This document shows positions 24,374 to 37,356 of a DNA stretch of 64,000 nucleotides, one piece after another. Numbering within the stretch: position 1 is the stretch's first letter; each line of letters starts with the position of its first letter. The notes below the pieces were generated by a model. It was not told the origin of the DNA. It worked only from the letters and a program-made list of their open reading frames with translations, and made no database searches. The translations under genes and the position numbers were made by a program. Source of the DNA: Corynespora cassiicola (lineage: Eukaryota; Ascomycota; Dothideomycetes; Pleosporales; Corynesporascaceae); assembly GCA_022059125.1 (NCBI GenBank), contig JAEUWY010000023.1:62001-126000 (forward strand). The letters are read 5' to 3'.

Positions 24374-24532
24374 CTCTAGCGTTAATGTTCCTAATGATAT
24401 TTTCTGTCAGCATTCATTCATCACAATCTCAAGGCTTTCCAGTATTCCAAATTTCTCCACTGTATTCTGGTAATATACTTAGTTTATTTTCTAAATAAAC
24501 GTAAAGAAAGTTTAGCGCTAGAAAAAAAATTT

Positions 24533-24606
24533 CACGTCAAGTGAATTCAAACGCTAATATTTTAAAACATTGTTGCAGCGAAATAGCAATTAATTCACTG
24601 GACGTG
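24533..24606. repeat. Imperfect inverted repeat, possible small-element remnant
   Basis: Arms CACGTCAAGTGAATT and AATTCACTGGACGTG pair with one mismatch across a 44-bp AT-rich spacer. It could be the remains of a MITE or a local hairpin; I see no target duplication. Confidence 0.5.
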
Positions 24607-24641
24607 ACATCATGTTTCCCCAAAATTATCATTCAGTCGCG

Positions 24642-24648
24642 TATATAA
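24642..24648 (+). promoter_or_regulatory. TATA box
   Basis: TATATAA about 95 bp upstream of the first ATG of 2EXR copy 3. Confidence 0.45.
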
Positions 24649-24766
24649 TCCTTGCCATCACCCTCCTAGGTTGTTCTAAACAAATATATCCACTCTTCTC
24701 TACCAGAGAATAGCAAAGAGAACATATCGAAACAAGATGACCCTGATATTCTTACGATCTGTTTCA

Positions 24767-25741
24767 ATGTCGAGTGCCCCTAAGCGTTCCTCACACACAA
24801 AAGCAGATGACGTAGACAACAGCAAGCAAGAGATTCAATGTGGCCAAAACAACGACAACAACCTTGATCGGAAACCTGGAACAAATCCATGTGGGTTTTT
24901 CAAACTTCCACAGGAGATTCGCGACATGGTATATGACGAGCTTTGGAAAGACTCTACGGAGATACACTTTGGCACCCACCGTCGCCTTCTCCAACGGCAC
25001 GGAACGATTGTGGCGCTGGAATACAGCCGAACAGATCATTTGGCCATCAAAGGTCCGATTAAATTGGATAAACATTTTCCTCGATGGATCTTTACTAGTA
25101 AACTCGTACTGCGAGAAGGCTTGACCCAGTTGAACCACCAAGCACTATGGCGCATTCAGCCTACCTATCCTATACGGTATTGTGCTCGACTGGATTTCCA
25201 GATAAATCTGCCAGTACATTGGAAGCACATCGAACTTCACGGACTTGAGCTTAGGACTGCGCACCGGCGTTTCTGCAAAGATACGGTGGACGTTTGTCTC
25301 TTTGAGCCTCATTCCGACTTTCTGCGACGTCTGGCTGATCTTCTTCGCCCTGTTAACAACGTTGCGACTTTGAAGTTAAAGTTCTCGTTTCACGAAGAGG
25401 AGTATTCTGAGGTTAAGACAGAGACTCGAATTGCAGCATATCTTCCATCGCTTGACAGTCTTCTCAAAGTCTCGAAATATCTCCGCGTTTTAGAAATCGA
25501 TGTCACGGATCTAGAACAGGAAGTCTCAAAGAGGTTTTACCATGATGTCAACTTCGAAGAGCTCATGGAATTTCGTCGGAAGAGCGGAGCAGCCTTGGAC
25601 TTGAAAATCACGAATGAAACTAGCCAATGGATGCTGGGCTCTCGAATGACAATCACTCCATATGTCAAGCTGAACAGAGATTACCGACTTCTGTCAGACA
25701 CTGAGTTCCGTAAGGTCTATAAGTTCGAGCGTCGCCTATAG
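24767..25741 (+). CDS. 2EXR/F-box-like family protein, copy 3
   Basis: A single exon. An in-frame ATG at 24737 would give 334 aa; the ATG at 24767 (324 aa) gives MSSAPKRSSHTK and lies in a better context. The best family match of the three: FFKLPQEIRDMVYDELW is the canonical 2EXR start, followed by FPRWIFTSKLVLREGLTQLNHQALWRI. The C-terminal half contains a leucine-spaced region (LLKVSKYLRVLEIDVTDLEQEV). Function is unknown. With the genes at 20635 and 21849 it forms a local family interrupted by the reductase gene, pointing to old tandem duplication. It appears intact. Confidence 0.75.
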   Translation: MSSAPKRSSHTKADDVDNSKQEIQCGQNNDNNLDRKPGTNPCGFFKLPQEIRDMVYDELWKDSTEIHFGTHRRLLQRHGTIVALEYSRTDHLAIKGPIKLDKHFPRWIFTSKLVLREGLTQLNHQALWRIQPTYPIRYCARLDFQINLPVHWKHIELHGLELRTAHRRFCKDTVDVCLFEPHSDFLRRLADLLRPVNNVATLKLKFSFHEEEYSEVKTETRIAAYLPSLDSLLKVSKYLRVLEIDVTDLEQEVSKRFYHDVNFEELMEFRRKSGAALDLKITNETSQWMLGSRMTITPYVKLNRDYRLLSDTEFRKVYKFERRL

Positions 25742-26891
25742 ACAAGGCTTCTAATGGCTCTTCATCTTCAGAATATCCAGAACTAGAAGATTAGGTCAGG
25801 AGATATATAACTAAAGAATAGAACTACCTAATTCAACATATTTATCAACTTTGCTGTTCGGTGAATCTTATCATCAGAGAATCGACCTTATTTTCCTGAT
25901 AATCCTGCGGCTCAAAAGTAGAAAAATACCATCTTAACATTAATCATTTTCAGAATATTGAGTCTAATAATATGTGCCCTAAACAGCGTAAACAACTTTA
26001 GGAGTATATGACGGACCTAACCTGTTGTAAAACAACATAGAGTTAGACGCCTCTGCTGGGCCGATTATTCCAATCTTTCCGGCTAGATTCATAAATACTA
26101 TCAACAGTGTAAGTCTTCAGGGACACCGGAAAATAGATATCAGAGTCAAGACCAGGCTGAATCTACAAAACTTAACTTATTGATTCAAACCTTGAGAGGC
26201 CTGCATCTTCAATGTTCCATCATAATTCTGGAAGTAACCATGCCAATAGATATGAAAGATCCCTGCATGTAGGTAGCATCATGTCTAGCAGGGCCAAGAG
26301 CAGGGTGGCAGTGCATCGGGCCTTCGGTGTATTTTGCGGGTGGATCAATAATATTGGAATTTGTTTGCTACGCCAAGTTCGTAAATGCAAAGACGATGTA
26401 AAAAAACAACACCCGGTGATTGTTAATATGACTCTTACTAGAGCTATTCTCTTTAGTAGATAGTATTTTTTTTCTTTTCAATGTTCGTGCTCTCATCTGG
26501 CTGTGCGCGATTATTCCTATCATGGCCGGTTGAGGTCTAGCTCGCTTCCGCTCGTAGCGCGTCACAACAAGGGTCATCGCCATAATATTCCACCCGTGGT
26601 CTTTGCCTAACCTCTCTACCAATCTGGATCTGCGCAGTCGATTTGAAACTGCTTGGAGGGTACGTGGCGCACGTAATACTTCGGCGGATAATCTTATTGC
26701 GGGATCGAATCAACTTGGCACGCCCAAAAATGCCTCATATAAAAGCAAAAGACCATCTCCTTATTTGCTCTTCCATTCTTCGCGAAATATATATTTCCTA
26801 CACCACAGACCAATACGATTTATTTTCCGAGAACTTCAGAGAGAATATTTCTTGAAAAATTCCGAGTCACTTGGTGCGTAAAACTAAGCCT
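25742..26891. other. AT-rich intergenic region
   Basis: 1.15 kb with no supported gene. Short open frames at 26212-26463 and 26603-26881 have no recognisable features. It includes the promoter of the potassium transporter. Confidence 0.5.
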
Positions 26892-29478
26892 ATGATAACA
26901 TCAACCATGTGGAGACCGCCGATAAACTTCCTGACTCTGCATTGTAAGCATCATTATTCACTTTGAATTCAAGTGCCGTTTAACTAGGATACCTTTAGAT
27001 GCATATATCGTAATACTGGGCGTCTTAGGCCTGATTGTCATTTACCCATACGGAAACCTAACCTCTATTGATGCTTACTTCTTCGGTGTGAGCGCCTCCA
27101 CTGAATCAGGACTCAACCCGTAAGTAACCTGTATGCATCCTATAATCGAAACTAGTTTTCTCATAACCCTGCAGTGTCGATGTCAAAGCGCTAAAGACAT
27201 ATCAACAACTTGTAATATACTTTATACCGACACTTGGGAATTTAGGATTTATCAACATTATTGTCGTTATTGTTCGAGTCCACTTTTTTGAGAAGCGCCT
27301 TAAAGATATCGGTAAATTCACCTTCTTTCCGATAGTACAGTCTGGTTTGAAAACTCATTCCATTAGGGCCCTCTCTTTTGCGATCAGGCCCTAGAACTGT
27401 CGCCGGCAACGACTCGGAAGACCTCGAGGCAAACATTGATGGGCGAAACTACTCCACAGCAGCCGGAACAGGTTTCATGCTCAACATTCCATGCAAGGAT
27501 ATAATGCGTGACGAAAACGCGAACCTGGATCATCCAAGGGGGCAGTCAGGTAATTCTGTTCTTAACAGGAGCACTGATGATCAGGCCGAAGACATGGAAG
27601 ACATGAAGTGCACGGCATCTTCTGTATATGGAAACAACGAGAAACCCGTTCATATTACTTTTGATAATGCTTCCCATCCCAAACGGGAGCCTAAAGCATT
27701 ATACATCCCTTCTATCAGAGAACGCGATCAAGGTCAGACGTCCATATCCTAAATCTCTCTGTGAGTCGACTGAGGATGTAATTCCAGGACAAGTTGTACG
27801 CGAAGTAGACGAACAGCGTACCCGCAACGGTAAATACTTAATTACAAAAGGCCAAGTCCAGTCCACTAACATGATGATAGACGACGAGATCACGATAGCC
27901 CCCGCTCATGGAATAGGATCTGACGAACTTCGCCGGCGAAAATTTGATGGTCATAGCATCAGCGAGGCCATATCAGTTGAGCGCATAGCTTCTTCTATGT
28001 TCGTGATTGGGGCCACTCCAAGCCAGAGCAAAGCCCGATCTCAACGACCGTCACCATCGCATCATTCAGAAATGCCTCGTCTCTCGTCACAAGTCACTAT
28101 CGGCAGGAACTCCATGTTTCAAAACCTTACCAAGGAAGACCGAGAGCTTTTAGGTGGCTTAGAATACCGAGCTCTGAAGCTACTTCTCAAGATCGTCATT
28201 GGTAATATATTCCATCGTTACACTTGAATGATATCTAATACATGGAGGTTACTTTGTGGGTCTTCATTTGCTTGGTATCATTGTTCTCGTAGGATGGATT
28301 CATTCCACCAGCAATAGATACACCGAGTATCTTGCTTCGCAAGGACAGAATATAACCTGGTGGTAAGTTGATTCTTGGCAGATTTTCCTTCCGCAAGAAT
28401 ATTACTGAGCTTCATAGGGGCTTCTACTCGGCTCAAACTATGGTCAACAATCTCGGCTTTACTCTTACTCCAGATTCAATGATCTCATTCCAGGATGCCC
28501 AATGGCCGATGGTATTCATGAGCTTTCTGGCATATGCTGGAAATACATGCTATCCTTGCTTGCTGCGCTTCATCATTTGGACAATTTACAGAATTACGCC
28601 AACAAATTCCACAATCAAGGAGCCACTCGACTTTCTGCTCAAGCATCCTCGTCGCTGCTACACATTACTATTCCCGAGCCGTCCTACTTGGATTCTTTTT
28701 GGGATTCTCTTCGCTCTCAACTTTGTGGACATAGTACTCATCATTGTCTTGGACCTCGATAATCCTGTGGTTAACAAGCTCGCCGCAGGGCCACGTATCG
28801 CTGCTTCCATCTTCCAAGCTGCTTCTGCAAGACATACAGGTACAGCATCTTTCAACCTTGCCGAAGTGCATCCTGCTGTGCAATTCAGCCTGTTGGTCAT
28901 GATGTATATATCTGTCTTCCCCATCGCCATTGCTGTTCGCGCTTCCAATACCTATGAGGAGAAGTCATTAGGTATCTATATGCCGGATGCCGACATTGAA
29001 GAGGGTAGAGGGACCTCCTACGTTCTAAGGCATATGCAGAACCAGCTAAGCTTCGATCTTTGGTACATCTTCCTAGGAATCTTTTGTATCGCAATTGCCG
29101 AGGCCGATAAGATCGTTGACGACAGTGATCCTGCGTTCGCCATATTCCCCATTTTCTTCGAAGTCGTATCCGCTTAGTAAGTACACTTGCAATCGTGTCT
29201 CTGTACCTCGACTAACATTATTCAGTGGAAACGTCGGCCTTTCGCTTGGTCACCCTTCCAATCTCACCTCGCTCTGCGGCCATTTCACACCATTCAGCAA
29301 GCTGGTCATCTGCGCAATGATGATTCGAGGACGTCATCGTGGCCTTCCATACCAACTTGATCGCGCCATTGTGCTACCGAGTGAGCGCGAAACCTTTGGC
29401 GAAGGTTTGAAGCAAGTTGACTGGGATGAGACTGGAGTGTTGGAAGGGCCCAAAATGAAGCGATTCCATACCCAGTAA
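26892..29478 (+). CDS. trk1: Trk-type potassium transporter
   Basis: Eight exons: 26892..26943, 26999..27119, 27175..27311, 27388..27732, 27788..28201, 28248..28362, 28418..29176, 29226..29478, totalling 2196 nt and 731 aa. Pore and helix signatures of fungal Trk are clear: FFGVSASTESGLNP, LVIYFIPTLGNLGFINI, SSQVTIGRNSMFQNLTKED, FYSAQTMVNNLGFTLTPDSM, ASARHTGTASFNLAEVHPA and YGNVGLSLGHP. These are the four selectivity-filter loops of the SKT superfamily. The plasma-membrane protein imports K+ (or Na+) driven by membrane potential. The long hydrophilic loop after the second pore-helix pair (about residues 100-340) is typical and usually phosphorylated. The first exon is only 52 nt, so an alternative start (26907) is possible. 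Confidence 0.93.
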
Positions 29479-29771
29479 GTTTGCGACATGGTTAACTCGA
29501 TGATTGGCAGCAAATTTGAGGGTCAAATGGAGGCAACGAATCTGGATTGGGTGGTATCCCTCCAGAAAACAACATCAAAAGGTGACCGCATCCACTTGAC
29601 TTTGAAATATACATATACATAATAAGCTCAGCCTGAGACCATGAAGGGCTATAGAAGGAATGTAATTGGTAGGATTAAAGGTTATTATCAACATGTCAAA
29701 GCACTGTTGCCAAATGATGAAGAAAACTAGGGCACCAAAGCCAGAGAAATTTCATTCAAGCTCCATGCTCT

Positions 29772-31314
29772 TCAATATCCGTGTCCAATGTTTTCCCATA
29801 GACTATGCCACTCATTCCTCGACGGTTGCGGCTCAATATCTAGTCGTCCTTGTGTCCGAAGAAGAAGCACATTTCCCTCTAGGTCCTTTATGAGAAAGTT
29901 TACCACATCCTCTGTGTTCATGACGGCAAATGTAGTCAACTGGTTGGTTGGATGAAGGCGTTCTGAAGATGATATCATGTCTGGTGCCAAGCACCATATA
30001 TAATCCCAGGATCCCCATTGTATCCCGGCATCTGTGTCCTCTAGGGTGTTATGGTGGACGCAGTCGTCAGTTCCTCGTGATATCACATGCGCATACGGAT
30101 TTCCGCCTGATAAATTCGCAGCGACCAGACTTTGTGTGTTGGGAAACTCACCCCCTTCGTGACTAGCAGGCAATATCTCCCATTCGTCAGCCCACTGCCC
30201 ACTACGGAAGGTGAGGTGGTAAGAGGATCCAGCATTTGTGAATACGTCGATGATACCGTCGCCCTCTGGTGTTAGCCAAGATACTGCTATTGGCCCCGAA
30301 AAGTCTCCATTGTAGTTGGATGGAATGGATAAGGTGATATCCTGCCAATTCTCAGGCCAATCAGTTTCCGGTGTCCACGATATGTGCATGAAGTAATCCT
30401 TGGTTACGCCAAGGCCAATGACGTCGATTCTATCTTCGCCCCAGGACGTGACCGCCAACTCCCCTCCAAATTCAAAACCTATCATTTTCCACTCGCTCCA
30501 AAAAGAGCCGTCATATGAAACGATCCAGACGTTGCCAACCGTATCCACATCGAAGACATCTATCCGGCCCTCGGATCGCGATACGACAGTTGGCCTCGTC
30601 GTGAACTTCACGTAGCAGTCCATTTCGAGCATATGCCAATTGTCGTGGTCCCACTGGTTGTTTTCGAAATGCTGCCATACGATCCATCCAGTGAAGGCAT
30701 CGACCGAGAATGCCGTCTGAGTAGTTGCGCTTGTTTTGACTGCGACAGGTGCGAACAAGAATCGTCGGTTAGGATACTCTAGCCATTCCCCTCCCAGCTC
30801 TTTTCTCCACAGCCTCCCATCGCTGTGCAAGTCCCATGCGTAAATGTCGAAAGAATCTCCTGTAGCAGCACTGACGTCTCGGGGAATAAAGCTTGGTTGA
30901 GACATTGCGTGTTCGATCGGCCCACATGGCGAGGGAGGTGGTGTAGCGATCGGCGAGTGGGAAACGGGGTTCGAGGATGTGTATGGTCTTTGGTCGGCGT
31001 TTGAGTTGTCAACGTTGTTATTGGAGGTTCTGCCCACCCATTAGTCTCCTCATATCTATTATTGTAGACGGATCGTACCTTGATTGGTGCCTTTTTGTCC
31101 CATATACCGCCCCGAAGATGATTACAAATAGTGCCATGGGTGTAATTAAACAAATTAGGAGGAAGATCTTCTTTTTAAGCCACGAAGTCTGTGCATCCTT
31201 TCTCGGCTGGGTCGATTCGCCTGCCTGGGCCGAAGGTCCATCTAGTATCCCATTGATGTGAGCCTCATAGGGAGGAGGAGGCTCCATATGAGACATAGAA
31301 TCATTTCGAGACAT
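29772..31314 (-). CDS. Membrane-anchored beta-propeller lectin-like protein
   Basis: Exons 31314..31079 and 31029..29772 give 497 aa. Layout: acidic/proline-rich cytosolic tail with PPPPYEAH (10-18), basic stop then a transmembrane helix (about 50-72, IFLLICLITPMALFVIIFGAVYG), a low-complexity Ser/Pro linker, then about 370 aa of repeated W-rich blades (FDIYAWDLHSDGRLWRKEL; RIDVFDVDTVGNVWIVSYDG; GIIDVFTNAGSSYHLTFRSG). This is the pattern of PLL/fucose-specific-lectin-like propellers in fungi. A type II orientation would place the propeller outside the cell. The ligand is unknown; fucosylated glycans are a family-based guess. It is convergent with trk1 (293 bp apart). Confidence 0.75.
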
Positions 31315-32880
31315 TATAGATGGCAGTAAGTAAATTGTTGAAGCTTGAGGGAAATCGTACTTTAAGGCTGGGGGTCGCCAAGGGATTGAAGCGCCTTGTA
31401 GGATTTATATGGGGAACACGAGAAACAAAGACCAATAGAAAACCTTCATCTTCCGAGGTGCTCATCGGAGATTTTTAAATCCTGAACTAATATATTTATA
31501 GCCACTTGATTGAGATGAAAGTGGTAAACAAGTTGGCGTGGGAAAGCCGATTGCCGTCTTGTGTCAGCAAGTGCCTAGACATTCCACGAGCAGCCAATAT
31601 GTGCCGATAGTTCCTTAACCTATTCAAGAAAAGAGTATAGCCAATCGTATTATTTTCATGTGAAGAAGGAATTCTAAGTGCTGTTTATGCCGAGAGGAGT
31701 TCAGTTAACGAGAATAGTGACGAGAAACAGGCATAAAAAGCTTATGCCGACTCTTATCGCATGATACCAACAGTCTGGGTAATAATGTAATTCTTTAAAA
31801 ATATTGTCAACCGTACGAAAAATCTAGGAAGCCGCCAAGCTCCACCAATGGCTGTTAAGTGTGGAGCGCAAGGCAGACTCCAAGTCTGGTCGCATCGCCA
31901 CCCTCGCGCGTTGTCTGCTCAGCCCGAAGTAACACCCTCGCAACCATTGATTCTTTCGCTATCTGTACCCAATTTTCGCTTTCATTAAAGGGAATCCATT
32001 AAATACGGATTTCATTTTATTAGTACAGTAGTGCTCCATGCAAGCACGACTTTGCTGTCCTCTCAACTATTACACTCTAGCCCATACATCAGAAAAAAAA
32101 CCATGATATGCCTATGGGGTTAATTTGGTTGTCATATCAATTAGACCCTCTAGTTTCTTCTTAAGCACCAGATGATATCGCAGATGCTGAACCACGACCC
32201 GGAGCACTGTACTTGGCTATGCTACCGGTACCGATATATACCAGTTCCGAACCATATACAAGCGGTTAACAGACAGATTTGAAAAGATAAATTTCTCTGA
32301 TAAAAGCGATACAAAATGTTGAAATTCTTTTCGTAATTATGTGTTGCGCAATAATCTTGACAACATCCTTGAACGATCCTTCAAAGCATCAAACGAATTA
32401 ATACATGTATCTGTGATGCTGTATGAGTGAACGTAACACAGGAAAATGTAGGAACCCCTCAGAGGGCAAGTTTTGAGAGCTATCTTCAGTATTTTTTTAT
32501 TGAAAGAAGGCTAAATGTCAAGGTGTGTTCTTATTCTGACAAAACATATCTCAGTATCCTAGGGCGTTGAATCTTTCGAACTGCGAGTCGGGAAAACAGC
32601 AAGCTTACAAATTGTTCATAAAAGTTAAAGGTAAGGCGATTATGATGGCTTTTAGTATCCGCGTTGTAAATGACTGATTACTAAAAAAAAAACTCCGTAC
32701 TCCGTGTTTGCCACCTTGTTATAGGCGCTCGATTTCTTATTTCCTACTTAACAAGGCTAGCGCGAAACAGCGGAAGGCTTCCGTTCGATTTTGTAACATC
32801 TTACGAACTCAGCCAGCATCCGGATATATACGCAATGAGCCGCACCCTAAAGAGTCGTATCCAGATAGTCGCGCTCTAAG
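31315..32880. other. Intergenic, AT-rich
   Basis: 1.57 kb between two divergent genes. No gene is supported. TATATA at 32825-32830 and a 14-codon uORF (32835-32879) precede the macro-sirtuin gene. Confidence 0.5.
32835..32879 (+). promoter_or_regulatory. uORF ending one base before the macro-sirtuin start
   Basis: ATG at 32835 opens 14 codons (MSRTLKSRIQIVAL) and stops with TAA at 32877-32879; the main ATG begins at 32881 in another frame. It matters only if transcription starts upstream of 32835. A TATATA lies at 32825, so this is uncertain. Confidence 0.4.
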
Positions 32881-34761
32881 ATGACCCAATCGAGCTTATC
32901 TGCCGCCATCTCAGCCTCACTGAGGTTTCTGCTGAATGAGAGCTTCTCCGCGCAACAGGCCCGGCGCTACATCGCCCACGCCTCGCACTCCGAAACCCAC
33001 GCCCAACTCCACATGCTGCATCAGCTTCTCTGCCAACGCCCCGCAATCCCACCACTACCCTCAGAGATTATCTCTGCAATCGACAGAGTCCTTTCTCACC
33101 AGCGGGACAAGAAGATCCTCACATCTGCTCCTTTCCTCCCGGTCCGACACTCGATCCCGCGCACGGCCACCACTTCCGACGACTCGACCCAAGCAAGACC
33201 AGACGTTCGGCTCAAGCTCTGGAAAGGCGACATCACGACCCTGGCCGATGTTACGGCTGTGGTAAACGCCGCAAACTCGAATCTGCTGGGCTGCTTCCAG
33301 CCTTCGCACAAATGCATCGACAACGTGCTGCACGCGGCCGCGGGCCCGCAACTGCGCTCTGCATGCAACGACCTCATGGATGCGCAAGGCCACGCCCCCG
33401 AACCCGTCGGCAAGGCCAAAGTGACTCCTGGATTCAACCTCCCTGCAGAGTACGTGGTGCACACCGTGGGCCCGAGTCTCGAGCCGGGCAGCACGCCGAC
33501 GGCTAAGCAAAAGGCTGCACTGGCAGAGTGCTACACATCTGTCCTGTCTGCCGTCGAATCGCTACCCTCCGACGACGAAGGGAGATTGAGCGTGGCATTT
33601 TGTTGCATATCGACTGGTCTGTTCAGCTTCCCCGGGGCCACAGCCGCGGGCATCGCTGTGTCCAGCGTGATAGACTGGCTATCCGCTCACCCGGAGACAC
33701 GCATCACGGACGTGATATTCAACGTCTTCACCCCCGACGACCTCTCCTACTACTCCGACATATTCCAGCACCTGGATCCGGACCCCCAGCTCCCCCTCAC
33801 CCCCAAGTCCCCGCTCGTGCCACCCCAACACCTGAAAAGGGCGTTGGGATGGCTCAAGGAAGCAGATGCCCTCCTCATCACCGCGGGAGCCGGCCTCTCC
33901 GCCGCCGCGGGGCTGGACTACACATCCCCGGCCGTATTCAACGCGCACTACGCCCCCGCGAAAGCACTGGGGCTGCGCCGCCTGTACGACATATTCGGCT
34001 TCAAGTGGCCGACGCCGGAGCTGCAGTGGGGGTTCTTCATCCGCCACCACAACACCGTGACCTCGTGGCCCTCGTCCGAAATCTACACCTCGCTTCTACG
34101 CCTCGCGCAGGCCTTCGATGCCTCACCCAGCGGCCAGGGCACCACCACAGACGAGAAGGCAGATGGCACCGCCCGGGACTTCTTCGTCCGCACCACAAAC
34201 GCAGACAACCTCTTCGCGCGCCACGCCTTCCCAAAGCCCCACCTCAGCACCCCCCAGGGCTCATACACTCACCTCCAATGCCTCTCCAAGTGCCGCCGCG
34301 ACGCATACACGCCCTTTGCGCCCATCGCCGCCGCCCTGACCCCGCACATCGACCCCGCCACCCTCGCCCTCTCGGACCCGAGCCTCATCCCCACGTGCCA
34401 GTTCTGCGGCGGCGAGATGACGCTGTGCGTGCGCGGGGGCAGCTACTTCAACCAGGCGCCCTTTGCCGCGGGCGAAGAGGCGTATGCCGAGTTCTTGGAG
34501 CGCGCCGAGGCGAACGGGCAAAAGGTGGTGGTGCTGGAGTTGGGGGTGGGGATGAATACGCCGGGGGTGCTGAGGTGGGCGGATGAGGAGTTGGTCGAGG
34601 GAGGGGAGGGGAGGGTGAAGCTTGTGAGGGCGGGGTTGGGGCCGTCGAGCATTGTGCCTGAGGAGCTGGAGGAAGCTGGGCTGGCTGTGGGGGTGGAGGG
34701 GGGATGTGGGGAGGTGGTTGAGTGGTTGGTTGGCGAGTTTTTCAATCGGAAAGAGATATGA
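32881..34761 (+). CDS. Macrodomain - class M sirtuin (SirTM) fusion protein
   Basis: Single exon, 626 aa. The N-terminal helical region (1-105) resembles that of bacterial zinc-type protein-ADP-ribose hydrolases. The macrodomain (about 108-297) has VVNAANSNLLGCFQPSHKCID; Cys138, His144 and Cys146 match the zinc site of the Zn-macrodomain class, which removes ADP-ribose from proteins. The sirtuin part (about 315-620) has ITAGAGLSAAAGLDY, TTNADN (438-443), two Cys pairs (C467/C471, C506/C509) for structural zinc, and LELGVGMNTP (552-561). These are SirTM signatures; in Gram-positive bacteria SirTM ADP-ribosylates a lipoylated GcvH-like protein and the macrodomain reverses it, the two being neighbouring genes. 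Here writer and eraser are one chain, as reported for some fungi. Targets in this organism are unknown. The last 200 bp are strongly G-rich. Confidence 0.92.
   Translation: MTQSSLSAAISASLRFLLNESFSAQQARRYIAHASHSETHAQLHMLHQLLCQRPAIPPLPSEIISAIDRVLSHQRDKKILTSAPFLPVRHSIPRTATTSDDSTQARPDVRLKLWKGDITTLADVTAVVNAANSNLLGCFQPSHKCIDNVLHAAAGPQLRSACNDLMDAQGHAPEPVGKAKVTPGFNLPAEYVVHTVGPSLEPGSTPTAKQKAALAECYTSVLSAVESLPSDDEGRLSVAFCCISTGLFSFPGATAAGIAVSSVIDWLSAHPETRITDVIFNVFTPDDLSYYSDIFQHLDPDPQLPLTPKSPLVPPQHLKRALGWLKEADALLITAGAGLSAAAGLDYTSPAVFNAHYAPAKALGLRRLYDIFGFKWPTPELQWGFFIRHHNTVTSWPSSEIYTSLLRLAQAFDASPSGQGTTTDEKADGTARDFFVRTTNADNLFARHAFPKPHLSTPQGSYTHLQCLSKCRRDAYTPFAPIAAALTPHIDPATLALSDPSLIPTCQFCGGEMTLCVRGGSYFNQAPFAAGEEAYAEFLERAEANGQKVVVLELGVGMNTPGVLRWADEELVEGGEGRVKLVRAGLGPSSIVPEELEEAGLAVGVEGGCGEVVEWLVGEFFNRKEI
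34599..34615 (+). other. G-quadruplex motif in the macro-sirtuin coding sequence
   Basis: GGGAGGGGAGGGGAGGG on the coding strand: four G runs separated by single A. It encodes part of an EGGEGR stretch near the C-terminus. Further G runs lie at 34545-34580 and 34685-34715. Confidence 0.7.
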
Positions 34762-35091
34762 TGGCGAAGGGGAGGAAAAGAGAATACTGCAAAGTCGAGA
34801 CTTGATGATAATAATCGTCAAAATGCGTTGAGGTGGAGTTACACAGCTCATGACCCCAGCACATAAAAATTAGACTGATCGAGACTCGCACCAGGAGCCG
34901 AGTCCTCATCAACAAAAACCTCCACATTGAGATGGAATCTAATACCAATAGAAACAATCCGCCCTGATCCATATCCTGCGCCCATAAAAATGCTCATCAA
35001 AGGGGAATAATGCATCCCATTCCCGGTTTAGACCTCTTGTCCCATGACGCTTGAAATGAAGAATGCCAAAATGGAAATATTTGATCCTCCA
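34762..35091. other. Short convergent intergenic region
   Basis: 330 bp between the 3' ends of the macro-sirtuin and mannosidase genes; should contain both 3' UTRs. Nothing else seen. Confidence 0.5.

Positions 35092-37356
<2,265 letters not shown>

Larger units (their letters stand above)
24374..24736. other. AT-rich intergenic region with inverted repeat
   Basis: Holds the 3' UTR of the reductase, a 15-bp inverted repeat (24533-24547 and 24592-24606) and a TATATAA box at 24642-24648. Confidence 0.5.

Noticed and set aside
29666..29893. 75-codon plus-strand frame between trk1 and the lectin-like gene
   Set aside because: Overlaps the lectin-like 3' end and carries no coding features.
33528..34586. 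352-codon overlapping frame inside the macro-sirtuin gene
   Set aside because: Pro/Arg/His-rich translation is the usual result of an alternative frame in GC-rich coding DNA.
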